Positions 1-8,399 of a stretch of DNA of 64,000 nt are shown piece after piece. The translations under genes and the position numbers were made by a program. The notes under the pieces were generated by a model that was not told the DNA's origin, did not search any database, and saw only the letters and a list, made by a program, of their open reading frames with translations. How positions within the stretch are numbered: the first letter of the stretch is position 1; the number at the start of each line of letters is the position of its first letter. This DNA comes from Flavobacteriaceae bacterium PS02336 (GTDB lineage: Bacteria; Bacteroidota; Bacteroidia; Flavobacteriales; Flavobacteriaceae). The DNA lies in contig JASCOF010000001.1 in NCBI GenBank assembly GCA_029960065.1, forward strand, positions 496,001-560,000. The letters run 5' to 3'.

Positions 1-434
1 TTGTCAATGAATTGCTTAAGATTCAAGAAACCAGTGATTTGATGAATTCTATTAAAAGAATTGATTTAAATGAAGCTTCACGGGATAAAATCGAACCAAA
101 ACCAAGAAGTTTTGTCAAAGAAAAGAAAGAAAAGCGTGATGTTGGAGTTCCAGAATTTGATTTACATATTGAAAAATTAGTGCCGAATAAACGCGGAATG
201 TCGAATTATGATATTTTAACGTTACAGACTGAAACGGCAAAAAGGCATATTGAATTTGCTATTAGAAACCGCATTCCAAAAATCGTTTTTATCCACGGTG
301 TCGGTGAAGGAATTTTAAAAGCAGAACTGGACTTTTTATTAGGCCGATATGATGGATTAGATTTTCAGGATGCCAATTATCAAAAATATGGTCTTGGTGC
401 GACTGAAGTTTATTTTAGGCAGAACAACAAATAA
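1..434 (+). CDS. Smr-domain protein, C-terminal part (partial)
   Basis: The reading frame is open from base 3, so the gene begins before the window. The visible part has a charged linker (about residues 20-50) followed by an Smr domain with the signatures FDLHIEKL and HGVGEGILKAEL. Smr domains are nuclease or nucleic-acid-binding folds; in Bacteroidota this domain commonly ends a longer DUF2027 protein of unknown role. The ATG-like and TTG codons near base 12 are not credible starts because coding sequence continues upstream. A strong two-way terminator follows at 475-538. Family call is confident, function is not. Confidence 0.85.
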   Translation, partial: VNELLKIQETSDLMNSIKRIDLNEASRDKIEPKPRSFVKEKKEKRDVGVPEFDLHIEKLVPNKRGMSNYDILTLQTETAKRHIEFAIRNRIPKIVFIHGVGEGILKAELDFLLGRYDGLDFQDANYQKYGLGATEVYFRQNNK

Positions 435-440
435 TATAAA

Positions 441-538
441 AATTGACCGCTATAAATCGGTCAGTTTTAAGCATAAAAAAACGTCTGTTTTCGAAGCTGA
501 TTTTAGATTAAATCAGATAGGAAAACAGACGTTTTTTT
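441..538. terminator. Hairpins between convergent genes, bidirectional terminator
   Basis: A short hairpin (ACCG...CGGT, 444-462) is followed by a strong one: AAAACGTCTGTTTT-type arms at 475-491 and 522-538, flanked by A and T runs on both sides. It can end transcription of the Smr gene (+) and of the lipoprotein gene (-). Confidence 0.85.
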
Positions 539-576
539 GTAAGAATTTTTAAAAGATGTTCTTTAGGAAAAACTTG

Positions 577-1569
577 TTATGATGTAGGTTCTAATCTTCC
601 AAGAAGGAAAGTAGTTGGAAGTTGAAAACTGTTTTTACCTTTTGTCATTGTTACACCTTTCAGTGTAATAGTATGAAAATAAATACCTCCAGTTAATGTT
701 GTAGTTACTTCTATAATACCGCTTGTATTTTCTACACCAGCTTGGCCTGTCCAATCTTCTGCAATAGATGGACTAGTTGGAAATGTAGCACTGCAAAAGT
801 AGTCGCTGGCAAAAGATCCTGTTCCGCTTGCTACACTCTTGTAGTAAAGTTTATTTGTTGTTGTGCCGATATACCCTTTTCTAGGCTGTCCAGCAGGAGT
901 TTCTTCATCTTTTAATAAATCAGCTTGCATATTGTCAATCATAATAAAAAATGAAGTATTATAATTATAAACTCGAAGTTGATTGCTTACTGTGCATCTG
1001 CTGGCAAGCTCGCTCGAAAATGTCAAAGTAGCAGGAACACTCGTTTTAGTACTAAACGTGCCAAACGGGTAAGTAGGATAAACCTGCGGCTTTGAATTTG
1101 AAATATTGAAAGTAATGTTTGTAAAACTAATGTTATGGTTGTAACCTTCAAGTTTTGTACTTCCATCAACAGCTGGTTTTGATATATTTGCGTCGGTAGT
1201 AATCTTAATTGTTCCTGAAGTAGCAATCCATTCGTCTGTTACTTTAGGTGTGCTTGGCGGAATAAGTCCACATATATTGTCTGCAACCAGCGTCCCATCG
1301 TATGCTCTGTAAATAGCACGATAAGCTCCATTTCCTCCAGTAGGAATATCATATTCATAAGTTCCAGGTTCGCTTTTTAGGGCGTCTTTAGGCATTTGAA
1401 GTAAAAAAGCTTCTTGGCTTTTCAATTTATAAAGTAGCGTGTTGTCTGTAGTAGTGGTGCAGTTTGTAGGAACTACACTGTCAAAATCTATTTCTTGAAC
1501 AGTTAGATCTCCATCATCACATCCATTCAGTAAAAAAGCAAATAATATAAGAGAAGCGTATTTTTTCAT
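577..1569 (-). CDS. Lipoprotein with two copies of an uncharacterised domain
   Basis: The start at 1569 gives MKKYASLILFAFLLNGC, a lipoprotein signal peptide with Cys at residue 17; a -7 box at 1588-1595 lies 18 bases upstream. The longer frame from 1632 would place coding sequence over that promoter and spoil the signal. The mature part (330 residues total) has two related halves: each contains an aromatic YR/YYK segment, a Cys, a TPKVTDEW or SPSIAEDW segment, then SGTIKITT or SGIIEVTT and Y/F-H-x-I. This suggests a tandemly duplicated beta-rich domain of roughly 130 residues. I do not recognise the family. Probably outer-membrane or surface anchored. Confidence 0.75.
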   Translation of the reverse strand: MKKYASLILFAFLLNGCDDGDLTVQEIDFDSVVPTNCTTTTDNTLLYKLKSQEAFLLQMPKDALKSEPGTYEYDIPTGGNGAYRAIYRAYDGTLVADNICGLIPPSTPKVTDEWIATSGTIKITTDANISKPAVDGSTKLEGYNHNISFTNITFNISNSKPQVYPTYPFGTFSTKTSVPATLTFSSELASRCTVSNQLRVYNYNTSFFIMIDNMQADLLKDEETPAGQPRKGYIGTTTNKLYYKSVASGTGSFASDYFCSATFPTSPSIAEDWTGQAGVENTSGIIEVTTTLTGGIYFHTITLKGVTMTKGKNSFQLPTTFLLGRLEPTS

Positions 1570-1587
1570 TGTAAAATTTATTTGGGT

Positions 1588-1595
1588 CAAAAATA
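1588..1595 (-). promoter_or_regulatory. Bacteroidota -7 promoter box for the lipoprotein gene
   Basis: TATTTTTG on the minus strand, matching TAnnTTTG, 18 bases before the ATG at 1569. It supports the internal start. Confidence 0.6.
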
Positions 1596-1624
1596 GTGAA
1601 AAAAATGGCAAATGATATTTAAGA

Positions 1625-1651
1625 TTTGACAATTGATATTTCTTAACTTTG
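1625..1651 (+). promoter_or_regulatory. Promoter of the cysteine desulfurase gene
   Basis: TTTG (1625-1628) and a perfect -7 box TAACTTTG (1644-1651), 15 bases apart. The ATG at 1657 follows only five bases after the box, so the transcript may be leaderless. Confidence 0.6.
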
Positions 1652-1656
1652 TACCA

Positions 1657-2781
1657 ATGAAAAAAGTATATCTAGATAATGCCTCAACAACTGCAATACG
1701 TCCCGAAGTAATTCAGGAAATGACCAAAGTGATGCTTGAGGATTTTGGTAATCCGTCGTCTACGCATAGTTTTGGACGCAATGGCAAAACTATTTTAGAG
1801 CTTTCGAGAAAAAGTATCGCAAAGCATTTAAATTGTACCGCACAGGAAATCATTTTTACTTCTGGAGGAACCGAAGCCGATAACTGGATTCTTCGTTCTG
1901 CTGTTGAAGATTTAAAAATAGAAAGAATTATTGCTTCAAAAATAGAACATCATGCCGTTCTGCATACCGTTTGGGCACTTCAAGAAGAATATAATGTTCA
2001 GGTTGAATATGTAAATGTAAATCCAGATGGAAGTTTAGATTTGACACATCTATCTAATTTGCTTTCTGATGAGAAAAAGACATTAGTAAGTCTGATGCAT
2101 GTTAATAATGAAACAGGAACAATTTTAGATTTAGATCGAGTTGGTCTTATCTGCAAGCAATACAATGCCTTGTTTCATTCTGATACAGTTCAGTCTGTCG
2201 GGAAAACCGAAATTGACCTGCAAAAAACTCCTGTGGACTTTATTTTGGCTAGCGCACACAAATTTCACGGACCAAAAGGAATAGGATTTGCTTTTGTTAG
2301 AAAAAATGCTGGTTTACAGCCATTATTTTTTGGCGGAGAACAGGAAAAAGGACTTCGTGCAGGAACCGAAGCGGTGCATCAAATCGCCGGAATGGCAAAA
2401 GCTTTGTCTATTTCTTATGAAAAATTGGACGAAGAAAGAGCTTATATCTCAGGTATAAAAAACTATTTAATCGAGCAGTTAGAAATTCATTTTCCAGATT
2501 TTAGAATTAACGGAAAAAAGGATGATTTCTATAATATCATCAATATTATTCTGCCATTTTCATCAGATAAAACTGCAATGCTTTTGTTTAGTTTGGATAT
2601 GAAAGGAATTGCGGTCTCTAGAGGAAGCGCATGCCAGTCTGGAAGTATTAAACCTTCGCATGTTCTTAATGAAATGCTGTCAGAGTCTGATTTAAAACTG
2701 CCTAATCTCCGAATTTCATTTAGTCATTATAATACCAAAGAAGACATCGATTGGCTGATTGAGAGTTTGAAAAGTGTTTAA
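1657..2781 (+). CDS. Cysteine desulfurase (NifS/IscS type)
   Basis: PLP enzyme that moves sulfur from cysteine to acceptors for Fe-S cluster or thio-cofactor synthesis. Seen: N-terminal YLDNASTT, the PLP-region HHAVL, the Schiff-base lysine in SAHKFHGPKG (about residue 200) and the catalytic cysteine loop SRGSACQSGS (about residue 325). Length 374 residues, typical of class I enzymes near 380-400. The start at 1657 (MKKVYLDNA) is preferred to the upstream TTG-type start because the promoter box lies in between. No isc or suf gene is adjacent, so the physiological acceptor is not clear. Monocistronic in appearance. Confidence 0.93.
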   Translation: MKKVYLDNASTTAIRPEVIQEMTKVMLEDFGNPSSTHSFGRNGKTILELSRKSIAKHLNCTAQEIIFTSGGTEADNWILRSAVEDLKIERIIASKIEHHAVLHTVWALQEEYNVQVEYVNVNPDGSLDLTHLSNLLSDEKKTLVSLMHVNNETGTILDLDRVGLICKQYNALFHSDTVQSVGKTEIDLQKTPVDFILASAHKFHGPKGIGFAFVRKNAGLQPLFFGGEQEKGLRAGTEAVHQIAGMAKALSISYEKLDEERAYISGIKNYLIEQLEIHFPDFRINGKKDDFYNIINIILPFSSDKTAMLLFSLDMKGIAVSRGSACQSGSIKPSHVLNEMLSESDLKLPNLRISFSHYNTKEDIDWLIESLKSV

Positions 2782-2787
2782 AAAAAA

Positions 2788-2837
2788 AGTTTCAAGTTTC
2801 AAGTTGCGTTTCAAACTTGAAACCTGAAACTTGAAAC
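2788..2837. repeat. Inverted repeat of TTTCAAG words between convergent genes
   Basis: Left arm GTTTCAAGTTTC (from 2789) and right arm GAAACTTGAAAC (ending 2837). It lies between cysteine desulfurase (+) and Sua5 (-) and can fold on either strand, so it may act as a terminator. Related arms recur at 48391-48565. Confidence 0.7.
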
Positions 2838-2844
2838 AAAAAAA

Positions 2845-3414
2845 CTACTTGCGTATTACTTTTACCTGCGAATCGTTTGTTAATTTGATAATCGTAGAAG
2901 ATTTTCCGTTGATTTTATCTTGGTTTAGTTTAACAACATAATCAACACCGTTGATAATTTCTGGGCTGATGTCTTTAAAACTAAGCGGAGTAGGCTGTCC
3001 GGAAATATTTGCTGAAGTTGAAACTAACGGTTTTTTCATTCTTTCCATCAATTTGTAGCAAAAAGGTTCTTTAACCAATCGTACTCCAAGAGATTTGTCT
3101 GCGGCAATAATATTTGGAGCAACATTTCTAGCATCATCAAGAATTAAGGTAGTTGGTTTTTCAGATAAATCAATAATCTGCCATGCTACTTCAGGGATGT
3201 TTTTAAAAACATTATACATCATTTTTTCTCCATTCATCAAAACAATCATACTCTGTGTTTCTGCGCGTTGTTTCAATTGATAAATTTTAGCAACGGCATC
3301 AGGGTTTGTTGCATCGCAGCCAATTCCCCAAACGGTGTCTGTAGGGTATAAAATTATTCCACCTTCTTTGATGACTTCGTATGCGTTGATAACTTCCTGA
3401 TTGATATTTTCCAT
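2845..3414 (-). CDS. L-threonylcarbamoyladenylate synthase (Sua5/YciO/YrdC family)
   Basis: Makes threonylcarbamoyl-AMP from threonine, bicarbonate and ATP for the t6A modification of tRNAs that read ANN codons. Seen: YPTDTVWGIGCDA (about residues 25-37), the KQR motif in IYQLKQRAE, SLGVRLVK and PLVSTSANISGQPTP. Length 189 residues, the short YrdC-type form without the C-terminal Sua5 extension. The start at 3414 (MENINQEV) is chosen because a TATCTTTG box lies at 3433-3440, inside the longer frame. Confidence 0.9.
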   Translation of the reverse strand: MENINQEVINAYEVIKEGGIILYPTDTVWGIGCDATNPDAVAKIYQLKQRAETQSMIVLMNGEKMMYNVFKNIPEVAWQIIDLSEKPTTLILDDARNVAPNIIAADKSLGVRLVKEPFCYKLMERMKKPLVSTSANISGQPTPLSFKDISPEIINGVDYVVKLNQDKINGKSSTIIKLTNDSQVKVIRK

Positions 3415-3432
3415 AAAAAACTTTGATTTCGG

Positions 3433-3440
3433 CAAAGATA
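3433..3440 (-). promoter_or_regulatory. -7 promoter box for the Sua5 gene
   Basis: TATCTTTG on the minus strand, 18 bases upstream of the ATG at 3414. Confidence 0.65.
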
Positions 3441-3509
3441 CTAATAAACTCCATAAACAAACAAAGACAGGAGATTCCTGTCTTTGTTTTAATGAAATAA
3501 ATGAAATTT

Positions 3510-4478
3510 TTACTGAATTATCTTAAAAATTACATTTTCAGCCCAGCCCTCTGGAGTATATTTTTTATAAATTGATTCTGGAATTTTCTCGTATTCATTT
3601 TCGAAGAAAGAAGCTGGTATAACAGGGTTGTTTTCATCGATAATCAGAATATTATTTGGGTTATAAAAGTCGTAATTTTTGATATCAGCATTAGTAGTAA
3701 TAAGTTTTTTTTCTAAACCAATACTTTCAAATATTCTAAAAGTTAGACCAATCTGTCCGCTTCTATGAATGTCCAATAATACTTTTGAGCGGTCAGTATA
3801 GGTATTAACTTCTGATAATGGCATATGTTTGTTGATATAAGTAATGCCATGATCTCCCGTTTTGTGTTTGTTGCTTTTATCGTACACAATAAACTTAAAG
3901 TTTATCTTTTTTGAATTTAATTCGTTTGCAATTCGAATTAATGTAGATAGTCTTTTGTCGATTGAACTGATGTTGAAAACACCATATTCTAAAGTGGTTT
4001 TGTTAGTTACTGCATTATTATCCGTATAAATCCAGTTCGTAGCAAACCCTAAATTAAATTTGGCACAATCTTCCTTTTCAAATGAATAGGCTTCATCAAA
4101 ACTTGGTATAACTTGTTTGATTTTGGGACAGCGGTAAATATTGTCGTTAAAAAAACCGATGGATTTTTTAGTATAATTTTTAAATTTTAAAATACTGTCT
4201 GGATCAATAAAATCGCCCTTAATGGTAAGAATTACATCTTGAATTTGATTGTTTTTTTGTAATTCCTTTAGTATCTCTTTACCGTGATGCTGGGTTTTTA
4301 GATTTTTTTTAAAGAAGGCTTTTAAAATGAAATTGTAAACTCTATGAAATATAGAAGGATATTTGTACTTAAAATCTCTGAAATTAATATGTTGTACATT
4401 ATGACCTTGTTTTTTTAAAGCTGACGAAATGCATTCGTTCATGCCTAAATTATCTAAACTTATTAGGGTTATATTCAT
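3510..4478 (-). CDS. CgeB-like putative glycosyltransferase
   Basis: 322 residues starting MNITLISLDNLGMNECISSAL, an N-terminal Rossmann-type beta-alpha start. The C-terminal half contains DIHRSGQIGLTFRIFESIGLE and KLITTNADI, the pattern of GT-B sugar transferases in which an acidic residue contacts the nucleotide sugar; the overall look is like CgeB/DUF3880-type proteins. A soluble protein, no signal peptide. It sits just downstream (35 bases) of a GT4 gene on the same strand, so it probably acts in the same surface-polysaccharide or LPS pathway. Substrate unknown. Confidence 0.6.
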   Translation of the reverse strand: MNITLISLDNLGMNECISSALKKQGHNVQHINFRDFKYKYPSIFHRVYNFILKAFFKKNLKTQHHGKEILKELQKNNQIQDVILTIKGDFIDPDSILKFKNYTKKSIGFFNDNIYRCPKIKQVIPSFDEAYSFEKEDCAKFNLGFATNWIYTDNNAVTNKTTLEYGVFNISSIDKRLSTLIRIANELNSKKINFKFIVYDKSNKHKTGDHGITYINKHMPLSEVNTYTDRSKVLLDIHRSGQIGLTFRIFESIGLEKKLITTNADIKNYDFYNPNNILIIDENNPVIPASFFENEYEKIPESIYKKYTPEGWAENVIFKIIQ

Positions 4479-4513
4479 TTATAAAGTTGATTCGTTTTTT
4501 ATATTCCTAATTA

Positions 4514-5590
4514 TTAAAATAAAATCTCGTTATAGACTTTTAAATATTCAGATGCAGCGGTTTTCCAATTAAAACTTGCCGCTCTCTCTTTAAAAAACAA
4601 TTCATTTTCAGTTTTATTGTTTTCAAAGCTGTTTAATCCCTCAAATAAAATAGTTTTCATATATTCAGGATCAAAATCAGACCAGTATTTTGCCGCGCTT
4701 CCTCCAATTTCTGGCAGCGAAGTTTTGTCGGATAAAAATGTCGGCTTTCCAAAGCTCATCGATTCAATAGGTGGAAGTCCAAAGCCTTCTCTTATCGAAG
4801 GAAAAAGGAAAGCAGTACAGTTTTGCATAAAAAACTGCTTTCCTTCATCGCTTACTTTTCCAGTTAAAAAAACTTGATTGGTTAATCCATTATCGATTAT
4901 CAGCTGTTTAATTTTTTCGCCATATTTTTTATTGTTATTGCCAGAAATAATTAAATTATAATCTTTTATTAATTTCATCATATTAATAATAGACTCAAAA
5001 TTTTTTCTTTCAATAAAATCACCAATGGTATAAAAAAAAGGTTTATCAACAGGAACATTTGCTACATAAGATGACGTGTCTAATATTTCGGTAATAGGAT
5101 TACCATTGTGTATAACATATTCTGGAACGTTAGGAACATTGAAATATTGATGCGTTTGTTTTTTCGCAAACTCTGATATGTAAGTAATAGCGGTCGCTTT
5201 ATTCAGTTTTTCTAAGAAACGCTTATTTCTTTTATGGTTCAAGTCAGCTGATACTTCTTCAGCAAAATTGACATCGTGAATTGTAAGCAGATATTGAGTA
5301 ACCTTACTAGGCTCAACTTTTATGTTTTGATTTACAGAATGCCATAAATCGTATTTTTTATTAATTCTAAAGAGCTTCATTCTTGATAAATTGCTGTATT
5401 TGTTGTAGCAGAATTTTTTACCAAATTCACTTTCAAGAAGTTTTATATCTTTAGCATTTAATGTTAGTTTTAAGTTGCCGAATTCTAGTTCAGATAAACC
5501 TTTGATTAGTTCATAATTAAAAGTTCCTAAACCTGTAGCTCTATTGTTTATATTGTGAGTTTCTAAAAAAACGGTCTTCTGTAGCGGCAT
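4514..5590 (-). CDS. Glycosyltransferase family 4 (GT-B fold)
   Basis: 358 residues. Seen: glycine-rich N-terminal region NNRATGLGTFNYEL, TIHDVNF, a hinge YTIGDFIERKN, and the family signature EGFGLPPIESMSFGKPTFLSDKTSLPEIGG region with the two catalytic-site glutamates. Such enzymes transfer a sugar, often mannose, from a nucleotide donor onto a growing lipid-linked glycan at the cytoplasmic face. The start at 5590 (MPLQKTVFLE) is preferred to 5617 because a TACTTTCG promoter-like box lies just upstream. Forms an operon with the CgeB-like gene. Confidence 0.82.
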   Translation of the reverse strand: MPLQKTVFLETHNINNRATGLGTFNYELIKGLSELEFGNLKLTLNAKDIKLLESEFGKKFCYNKYSNLSRMKLFRINKKYDLWHSVNQNIKVEPSKVTQYLLTIHDVNFAEEVSADLNHKRNKRFLEKLNKATAITYISEFAKKQTHQYFNVPNVPEYVIHNGNPITEILDTSSYVANVPVDKPFFYTIGDFIERKNFESIINMMKLIKDYNLIISGNNNKKYGEKIKQLIIDNGLTNQVFLTGKVSDEGKQFFMQNCTAFLFPSIREGFGLPPIESMSFGKPTFLSDKTSLPEIGGSAAKYWSDFDPEYMKTILFEGLNSFENNKTENELFFKERAASFNWKTAASEYLKVYNEILF

Positions 5591-5623
5591 TTTTTGATTT
5601 TTTTTACGAAAGTACAATATTAA

Positions 5624-5654
5624 TTTGAAGTCTTAGATTGTATATGTATTTTTG
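5624..5654 (+). promoter_or_regulatory. Consensus promoter TTTG-N19-TAnnTTTG
   Basis: TTTG at 5624-5627 and TATTTTTG at 5647-5654 with a 19-base spacer, the clearest consensus Bacteroidota promoter in the window. It drives the WaaP-like gene and lies back to back with the GT4 promoter region. Confidence 0.75.
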
Positions 5655-5674
5655 TAGTTAATAAAAATATACTG

Positions 5675-6448
5675 ATGAATTTTAAAGTAAATCCAATTTT
5701 CAAGAATAATACAAACGCCATATTGGACTGTATTAAAAGTTTTAATAATGCAGGAATTCTTTTTGGAAATGGTGATCGAAACGTTATAAAATTGTTTGAA
5801 CTCAACGAGAAGACAATTAATATAAAGTCATTTAAGATTCCTAATATCGTAAACAAAATTGCTTACAAATATTTTAGAAAATCAAAAGCCAGACGTTCTT
5901 TTGAATACGCTACTATTTTGCTCGAAAAAGGAATTGGGACACCAGAACCTGTGGCTTTTCTTGAAAACTTTAATTTTATAGGACTAAGAGATAGTTATTA
6001 TGCAAGTGAGCATTTGATAACAGAATTAACGTATAGAGAGCTTGTTGAGATTCCTGATTATCCAGATCATGATGCTATTTTAAGACAGTTTACTAAATTT
6101 TGTTTTGATCTGCATGAAAAAGGAGTAGAATTCTTAGATCATTCGCCTGGAAATACTTTGATAAAGAAAGTAGATCAAAGTAAATATGCGTTTTATTTAG
6201 TTGATTTAAATAGAATGAACTTTCATGCTCAAATGAGTTTTGAACAAAGGATGAATAATTTCAGCCGTTTAACTCCAAAAAAAGAAATGGTGGCTGTAAT
6301 GAGTAATGAATACGCTAAGTTTTACAATGAAAAGAGTGAAGCTGAAATCTTTGAAAAAATGTGGCAGGCAACTGAAAACTTTCAAGAAAGTTTTGCTAAA
6401 AAGAAAAGATTAAAAAAGAAACTTAAATTCTGGAAATCTCATTCTTAG
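5675..6448 (+). CDS. Lipopolysaccharide kinase (Kdo/WaaP) family protein
   Basis: 257 residues with a minimal kinase fold: ARRSFEYATILLEKGIGTPEPVAF in the N-lobe, YYASEHL hinge region, LHEKGVEFLDHSPGNTLI (catalytic loop with D, G, N) around residue 150, and FYLVDLNRMNF (metal-binding DLNR) around 180. WaaP-type kinases phosphorylate LPS core sugars, which stabilises the outer membrane. It faces the glycosyltransferase genes and its 3' end overlaps the GT2 gene by 26 bases. The acceptor sugar cannot be inferred. Confidence 0.8.
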   Translation: MNFKVNPIFKNNTNAILDCIKSFNNAGILFGNGDRNVIKLFELNEKTINIKSFKIPNIVNKIAYKYFRKSKARRSFEYATILLEKGIGTPEPVAFLENFNFIGLRDSYYASEHLITELTYRELVEIPDYPDHDAILRQFTKFCFDLHEKGVEFLDHSPGNTLIKKVDQSKYAFYLVDLNRMNFHAQMSFEQRMNNFSRLTPKKEMVAVMSNEYAKFYNEKSEAEIFEKMWQATENFQESFAKKKRLKKKLKFWKSHS

Positions 6449-7208
6449 ATCGTAATTTTTTTAGTTCCTGAAAACGAACATGAACACTCAAAGCATTTAA
6501 ATAACAAATTGTTAAGCCTGATTTTCCGTCAAGAAAACCTAAACGAACAAAATATTGATGCAAAAATTGATAGGCGGGACGAATATAAAAATGAAAGAAA
6601 TTCGGTTTCGTATTTTTAGCCAGTTCTTCTTGAGCTTTTAATTTTCCGTAAAAAATCATTTTTTGTTTATAATCTTGAAAAGAGGAATAGGAAAAATGGA
6701 TTAATTTATTTTTTAATTTTTCGGTTTCTCCATTTATGATCAGTTTTTCATGTACGATTTTTTCGTGATTGTAAAAAGCATTTTCCTTTTTAAACAAACG
6801 AATAATTTTATCGGTCTGCCAGCCACTGAAATGTAATTTTTTAGTATTGAACATAAAAGTGCGATACATATAATAAGCAGCAACATTATTTTCTTGTGTA
6901 ATAACAAGTTCAATTTCTTTTTTTAAATCAGCTGTAAGTCTTTCGTCAGCATCTATAAAAAGAATCCAAGGATTTGAAGCTAGGCTTAATGCATAATTTC
7001 GTTGTGCAGCAAAATTTTCAAACTTGTTCTGAAACGTTTTAACATTCTTAAAAGAAGAAGCGATTTCAAATGTCTGATCGGAACTAAAAGAATCTACAAG
7101 AATAATTTCGTCAGCAAATGAAAGGTTTTCCAAAACCGAATGAATGTTTTGATCCTCATTGTGCGTAATGATTAAAGCTGATAAAAGTTGTTTTTTTGAA
7201 GTAATCAT
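6423..7208 (-). CDS. Glycosyltransferase family 2, WaaE/KdtX-like
   Basis: 261 residues. Seen: SALIITHNEDQNI at the N terminus, DEIILVDSFSSDQT (nucleotide-binding Asp), FAAQRNYAL and the metal-binding FIDADERL near residue 90. This combination is typical of LPS core glucosyltransferases of the WaaE group, which act at the inner membrane. Five bases separate it from the upstream GT9 gene, so the two are one operon. The 3' end overlaps the oppositely directed WaaP-like gene by 26 bases. Confidence 0.83.
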   Translation of the reverse strand: MITSKKQLLSALIITHNEDQNIHSVLENLSFADEIILVDSFSSDQTFEIASSFKNVKTFQNKFENFAAQRNYALSLASNPWILFIDADERLTADLKKEIELVITQENNVAAYYMYRTFMFNTKKLHFSGWQTDKIIRLFKKENAFYNHEKIVHEKLIINGETEKLKNKLIHFSYSSFQDYKQKMIFYGKLKAQEELAKNTKPNFFHFYIRPAYQFLHQYFVRLGFLDGKSGLTICYLNALSVHVRFQELKKLRSKNEISRI

Positions 7209-7213
7209 TTCGA

Positions 7214-8281
7214 TTAATTAAAGCCGTTTTGTTTTAAAAACAATTTGATCCTGTCTTCAAAAAATTCAGGTAGAAATTTATCATATAGAGCAAGAGACTC
7301 TTTTTTAAGCATTTTTTCCGTTTTATTTTCAAACAACGCCGGACGATAATCTTTTAAATGTACAGAAAGATGATGAATTCCATCTTCAAAAGTGGCCCAG
7401 ATTTTCTTTTCAATCCAAGGAGAAAATATAATAAAAGAAGGTTTATCAAGTGCTTTTGCCATATTTATAGCACCGCCGTCATTTCCAATAATTGCGTCGC
7501 ATTGATTTACCAAACCAATAAACGATCTCAAATCGCCTCCTAGTAAATCAAAATAAATCTTACTTTGAGTAGAAGATTTACAGGAATTAAAAACGGTTTT
7601 AGCTTCTTCTAATTGTTTTGGAAAGTAATTAAAAAGAATGTTTACATCGGCATTATCAGCAATATAATCAACCACTTTTGCCATGAAATCCAACGGATAA
7701 GTTTTAAGTTTTTCACTTCCCAAAAGACTAATCATAATAGTTTTTCGGTCTTTTTGAACTTGATGTTTTTCAAAAAGGGCGGCAGCGTCCTGATTCTCTT
7801 TTTCAGAGACAAATAATTTTGGAATCGGATTAATTTCTGTTTTCAGCTTTAAAGGTTCCAGTAAAGAAAGCCTTCTTTCAATTGCAAGTCCTAGGTTTGT
7901 TTTAGGAAAAGGTTCAAAGGGAACATTATCATGGTATAAAAACGTTCTACCAGGTTTTTTATATGAAATCTTTCTTTTGGCATTACTTAATAAAACCAAA
8001 ATCCAGCTTTCCAATTTTGAATAAGCGTCAATTAGTACATCGTAATTTTCTTTTCTAAGCTGAAGTCCTAATTTTATAAGTTCTTTTTTGCTGTTTCGAT
8101 GTTTCTCTTCAAACAAAATAATATTGTCAATACTTGAATTTCCTTCCAAAACTGGAGTTGTAGAGGCATAAACCAGATAATCTATTTGAGCATCTGGATA
8201 GGCAGTTCTAAGGTTGTTGCAAATAATACTGCTGATTAAAACATCGCCAATCATTTTTTGTTGGATTACAAGTATCTTCAT
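7214..8281 (-). CDS. Glycosyltransferase family 9 (heptosyltransferase-like)
   Basis: 355 residues. N-terminal MKILVIQQKMIGDVLISS with the GDV motif of ADP-heptose:LPS heptosyltransferases; C-terminal CDAIIGNDGGAINMAKALDKPSF, the position of the usual D-S-G-x-x-H motif, here with Asn instead of His. Expected role: adding heptose or a related sugar to the LPS core. It is first in a two-gene operon with the WaaE-like gene. No clear promoter was found upstream. Donor specificity is uncertain, also because of the changed motif. Confidence 0.8.
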   Translation of the reverse strand: MKILVIQQKMIGDVLISSIICNNLRTAYPDAQIDYLVYASTTPVLEGNSSIDNIILFEEKHRNSKKELIKLGLQLRKENYDVLIDAYSKLESWILVLLSNAKRKISYKKPGRTFLYHDNVPFEPFPKTNLGLAIERRLSLLEPLKLKTEINPIPKLFVSEKENQDAAALFEKHQVQKDRKTIMISLLGSEKLKTYPLDFMAKVVDYIADNADVNILFNYFPKQLEEAKTVFNSCKSSTQSKIYFDLLGGDLRSFIGLVNQCDAIIGNDGGAINMAKALDKPSFIIFSPWIEKKIWATFEDGIHHLSVHLKDYRPALFENKTEKMLKKESLALYDKFLPEFFEDRIKLFLKQNGFN

Positions 8282-8322
8282 TTAAAATTGTGTTGCGTTA
8301 ACGGATTACAAATTGAAGCAAA

Positions 8323-8368
8323 AAAAATCCAAATTCCAATCATTTTAAAGAAAGGAATTTGGATTTTT
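8323..8368 (-). terminator. Terminator of dapD
   Basis: Perfect 15-base arms (AAAAATCCAAATTCC, 8323-8337, and its complement at 8354-8368) with a 16-base loop and a T tract, just after the dapD stop on the minus strand. Confidence 0.85.
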
Positions 8369-8399
8369 AAAAATTGAAAATTTCTATTACTTATAAGAA

